DNA from: Palsa-883 sp963847615
GTDB taxonomy: Bacteria; Pseudomonadota; Alphaproteobacteria; Acetobacterales; Acetobacteraceae
Reading direction: 5' to 3'
Assembly (NCBI GenBank): GCA_963847615.1
Contig: CAWKAN010000020.1
Span: 434,001 to 498,000, forward strand
Length of the DNA stretch: 64,000 nt
Shown: positions 62,331 to 64,000 of the stretch, piece by piece
Numbering within the stretch: the stretch's first letter is position 1
Layout of the letters: each line of letters opens with the position of its first letter
Notes under the pieces: generated by a model
Told to the model about the DNA's origin: nothing
What the model saw: only the letters and a program-made list of their open reading frames with translations
The model's database searches: none
Made by a program: the position numbers and the translations under genes

Positions 62331-63866
62331 TCGCCGCCCTCCCGCAATAGGCGCTTGACGTCGCGTTTGGTGACCTTGCCGTAGCCCGACTTGGGCAGCT
62401 CCGGCCAGACCACCACGCGCGTCGGCCATTTGTATTTCGCCAACCTTCCCTCCAGATGGGCGAAGACAAGCGCCGCGTCCACCACGCTATCGGGATCGGT
62501 CACCAGCACCGCCACGCCGCTTTCGCCCCAGCGGTCATCCGGCAGGCCGACGACGCAGGCCTCGACGACGCCGGCGCAGGTCAGCAGCACCTCCTCGATC
62601 TCGCGCGGATACACGTTGGACCCGCCGGAGATGTACATGTCCGACGCGCGCCCGGTGATGTAGACAAACCCAAGCGCGTCCAGATGCCCCAGATCGCCGG
62701 TGTGGAACCAGCCGAACCGCGTGGCCGCCGCAGTTGCCTCGGGATTGTCGTGGTAGCCGGCGAACACACCCGGGCCGCGCACGCAGATCTCACCCGTGGC
62801 ACCGGGCGGCAGATGATTGCCGTCGGTGTCCAGGATCGTCACCTCCATGCCGGTGCGCGGAAAACCGCAGCTCCCGACTGGCATCTGGGCATCGTCCAGG
62901 CTGTGCAGCGCCGGCGGCAGCACGGTGATGTTGCCGGTCACCTCACCCATGCCGAAATATTGCACCAGCACCGGACCGAGCTTGCCCAGCGCGTATTTCT
63001 GATCGGCCCGGTACATCGGCGAGCCGGCATAGATCACGTAGCGCAGGCTGGAATGGTCGTAACGATCCACCGCTTCGTGCCGGGCGAGCATCGTCAGAAT
63101 GGTCGGCACGGTGAACATGTTGGTCACGCGGAACCGTTCGACCAGCTGCCACGCCTCGGCGCAATCCAGCCGCTCGCCGGCCAGCAGCACCGTCGCCGCG
63201 CCGCGCGCCACCTGCGGCAGCGCGTGCACGCCGGCGCCGTGCGACAGCGGTGCCACCACCAGCGACACGTCGTGCTCGGTGGTGCCGGGCATCAGGTCGC
63301 ACAGATGGTTGCAGACGACGTACTCCATCTGCCCATGCGTCAACACGCCCGCCTTTGGCCGGCCGGTGGTGCCGGAGGTGTAGAAGAACCACGCCGGATG
63401 ATCGTGGGCGACATCCGCCGCGCTTGTCATCGGCGTCCCCTCCGCCGCCAGCGCGTCCCACTCGGCACCGATCGAGAATCTCCATCCGGCAAGCCGGGTT
63501 TTCCGCTTTTGCCGCGGCCTGGTGCGCGGGGAACACCGGATCGAAAATGTGCACCGCGGCGCCGGAGGATTTCGCCAGGTAAGCGACCTCCGGCGGGGTC
63601 AGGCGGAAATTCGTCGGCACCCAGACCGCGCCGAGCATCCAGGTGGCGAACATCGTCTCCAGCACGGCGTTGGAGTTGCGCGCGTGCAGCAGCACGCGCT
63701 CGCCGTGCCGCACGCCGCGCGCGGCCAACGCCCCGGCGGCGGCCTGGACGCGGGCGGCGAACTGCGCCCAGGTCCAGGTCCGGTCGCGCCAGATGATCGC
63801 CGGCCGATCGGGGAAGCGCCGCGCGGACTGCAACAGCAGATGCGCGAGGTTGCTGGTCGGGATCAG
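62327..63866 (-). pseudogene. AMP-forming acyl-CoA synthetase, one frameshift
   Basis: The N-terminal frame has LLLQSARRFPDRPAIIWRDR, ARGVRHGERVLLHARNSNA and GAVWVPTNFRLTPPEVAYL. One extra base near 63470 separates it from the rest. The main frame carries the AMP motif FFYTSGTTGRPKAGVLTHGQ, then YFGMGEVTGNITV, GWFHTGDLGHLDALGFVYI and the terminal Lys region PKSGYGKVTKRDVKRLL. The start is uncertain: a CTG at 63866 overlaps the thiolase stop as CTGA, and TTG at 63833 is the other option. It activates a fatty or aromatic acid to its CoA ester. Confidence 0.85.
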
Positions 63867-64000
63867 TGCAACCTCTCCAGGATCGAAACGTAGTTCGCCA
63901 CCGCGGCGCCGCCCATGTTGAACACCGCACCGAGATCGGCCTTCGGCAACTGCATGCCGGCGGGCGCCTGGCCGGTGAGCTGCATCGCGGTGATCACGTG
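63863..64000 (-). CDS. Thiolase (acetyl-CoA acetyltransferase) C-terminus, cut by window end
   Basis: 45 residues to the stop are visible: HVITAMQLTGQAP then ADLGAVFNMGGAAVANYVSI and LERLH. NMGGAAVANYVSIL is the C-terminal signature of the SCP2-thiolase-like branch. It is the first gene, as far as seen, of the thiolase, ligase, dioxygenase operon. Most of the gene, including the active-site Cys, lies outside the window. Confidence 0.8.
   Translation of the reverse strand, partial: HVITAMQLTGQAPAGMQLPKADLGAVFNMGGAAVANYVSILERLH

Overview
The window is about 64 kb of very GC-rich DNA. It has the gene content of an alphaproteobacterium, most likely Acetobacteraceae or a relative: a glnB-glnA operon beside glnK-amt, a MipZ-type division ATPase, an rpsF-rpsR-rplI operon, lepA, many 4-base ATGA operon overlaps, and an abundance of GC-rich intergenic palindromes. 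The genus cannot be named from sequence alone.

Layout. 0-2.3 kb: a catabolic or biosynthetic operon (ThDP enzyme end, 3-hydroxyacyl-CoA dehydrogenase, SDR). 2.3-8.5 kb: a porin and the nitrogen block amt/glnK and glnA/glnB, with two sigma-54-like promoters. 9.2-12.1 kb: HpaI aldolase, SAM hydrolase, shikimate dehydrogenase. 12.1-18 kb: glycosyltransferase, thioesterase, MFS exporter, MipZ. 18-22.6 kb: a catabolic operon (LLM flavin oxidoreductase, two Lin0512 proteins, alpha/beta hydrolase, nitroreductase, CMD protein). 23-26.1 kb: acetoin-dehydrogenase-like acoABC. 26.4-30.8 kb: an RND efflux pair. 31-38 kb: aldo/keto reductase, ribosomal proteins, PTS enzyme I, glutamine-synthetase-like protein. 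37.9-42.8 kb: an accessory zone with a toxin-antitoxin pair, an HNH nuclease and a GxxExxY nuclease-like gene, each of the two nucleases bracketed by inverted repeats. 43-47.4 kb: cysteine hydrolase, truncated PPDK-like protein and a PhoU-like partner. 47.9-53.2 kb: a second accessory zone with an XRE-GIY-YIG fusion, IS30 and a 71-bp tandem array. 53.3-64 kb: lepA, amidohydrolase, a nucleotidyltransferase pair, a polyamine-type ABC transporter, and a dioxygenase/acyl-CoA ligase/thiolase operon.

The most unusual content is not in the genes. At least five kinds of long palindrome occur. One is a roughly 120-bp near-perfect palindrome flanked by short hairpins. It is parked just past gene 3' ends in four full copies and two degenerate ones, and the two arms co-vary between copies. 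Others have perfect or near-perfect 59-60 bp arms, some built from units repeated about every 10 bp. Two nuclease genes sit between the arms of inverted repeats. A 27-bp hairpin with a compensatory base-pair change occurs both in frame inside a coding repeat and inside the 71-bp array.

A caveat runs through the window. Many conserved genes carry single-base frameshifts, with six in amt and about nine in ptsI, while the encoded residues on either side of each shift are well preserved. That pattern fits assembly or read errors better than gene decay, so the label 'pseudogene' below describes the sequence as given.
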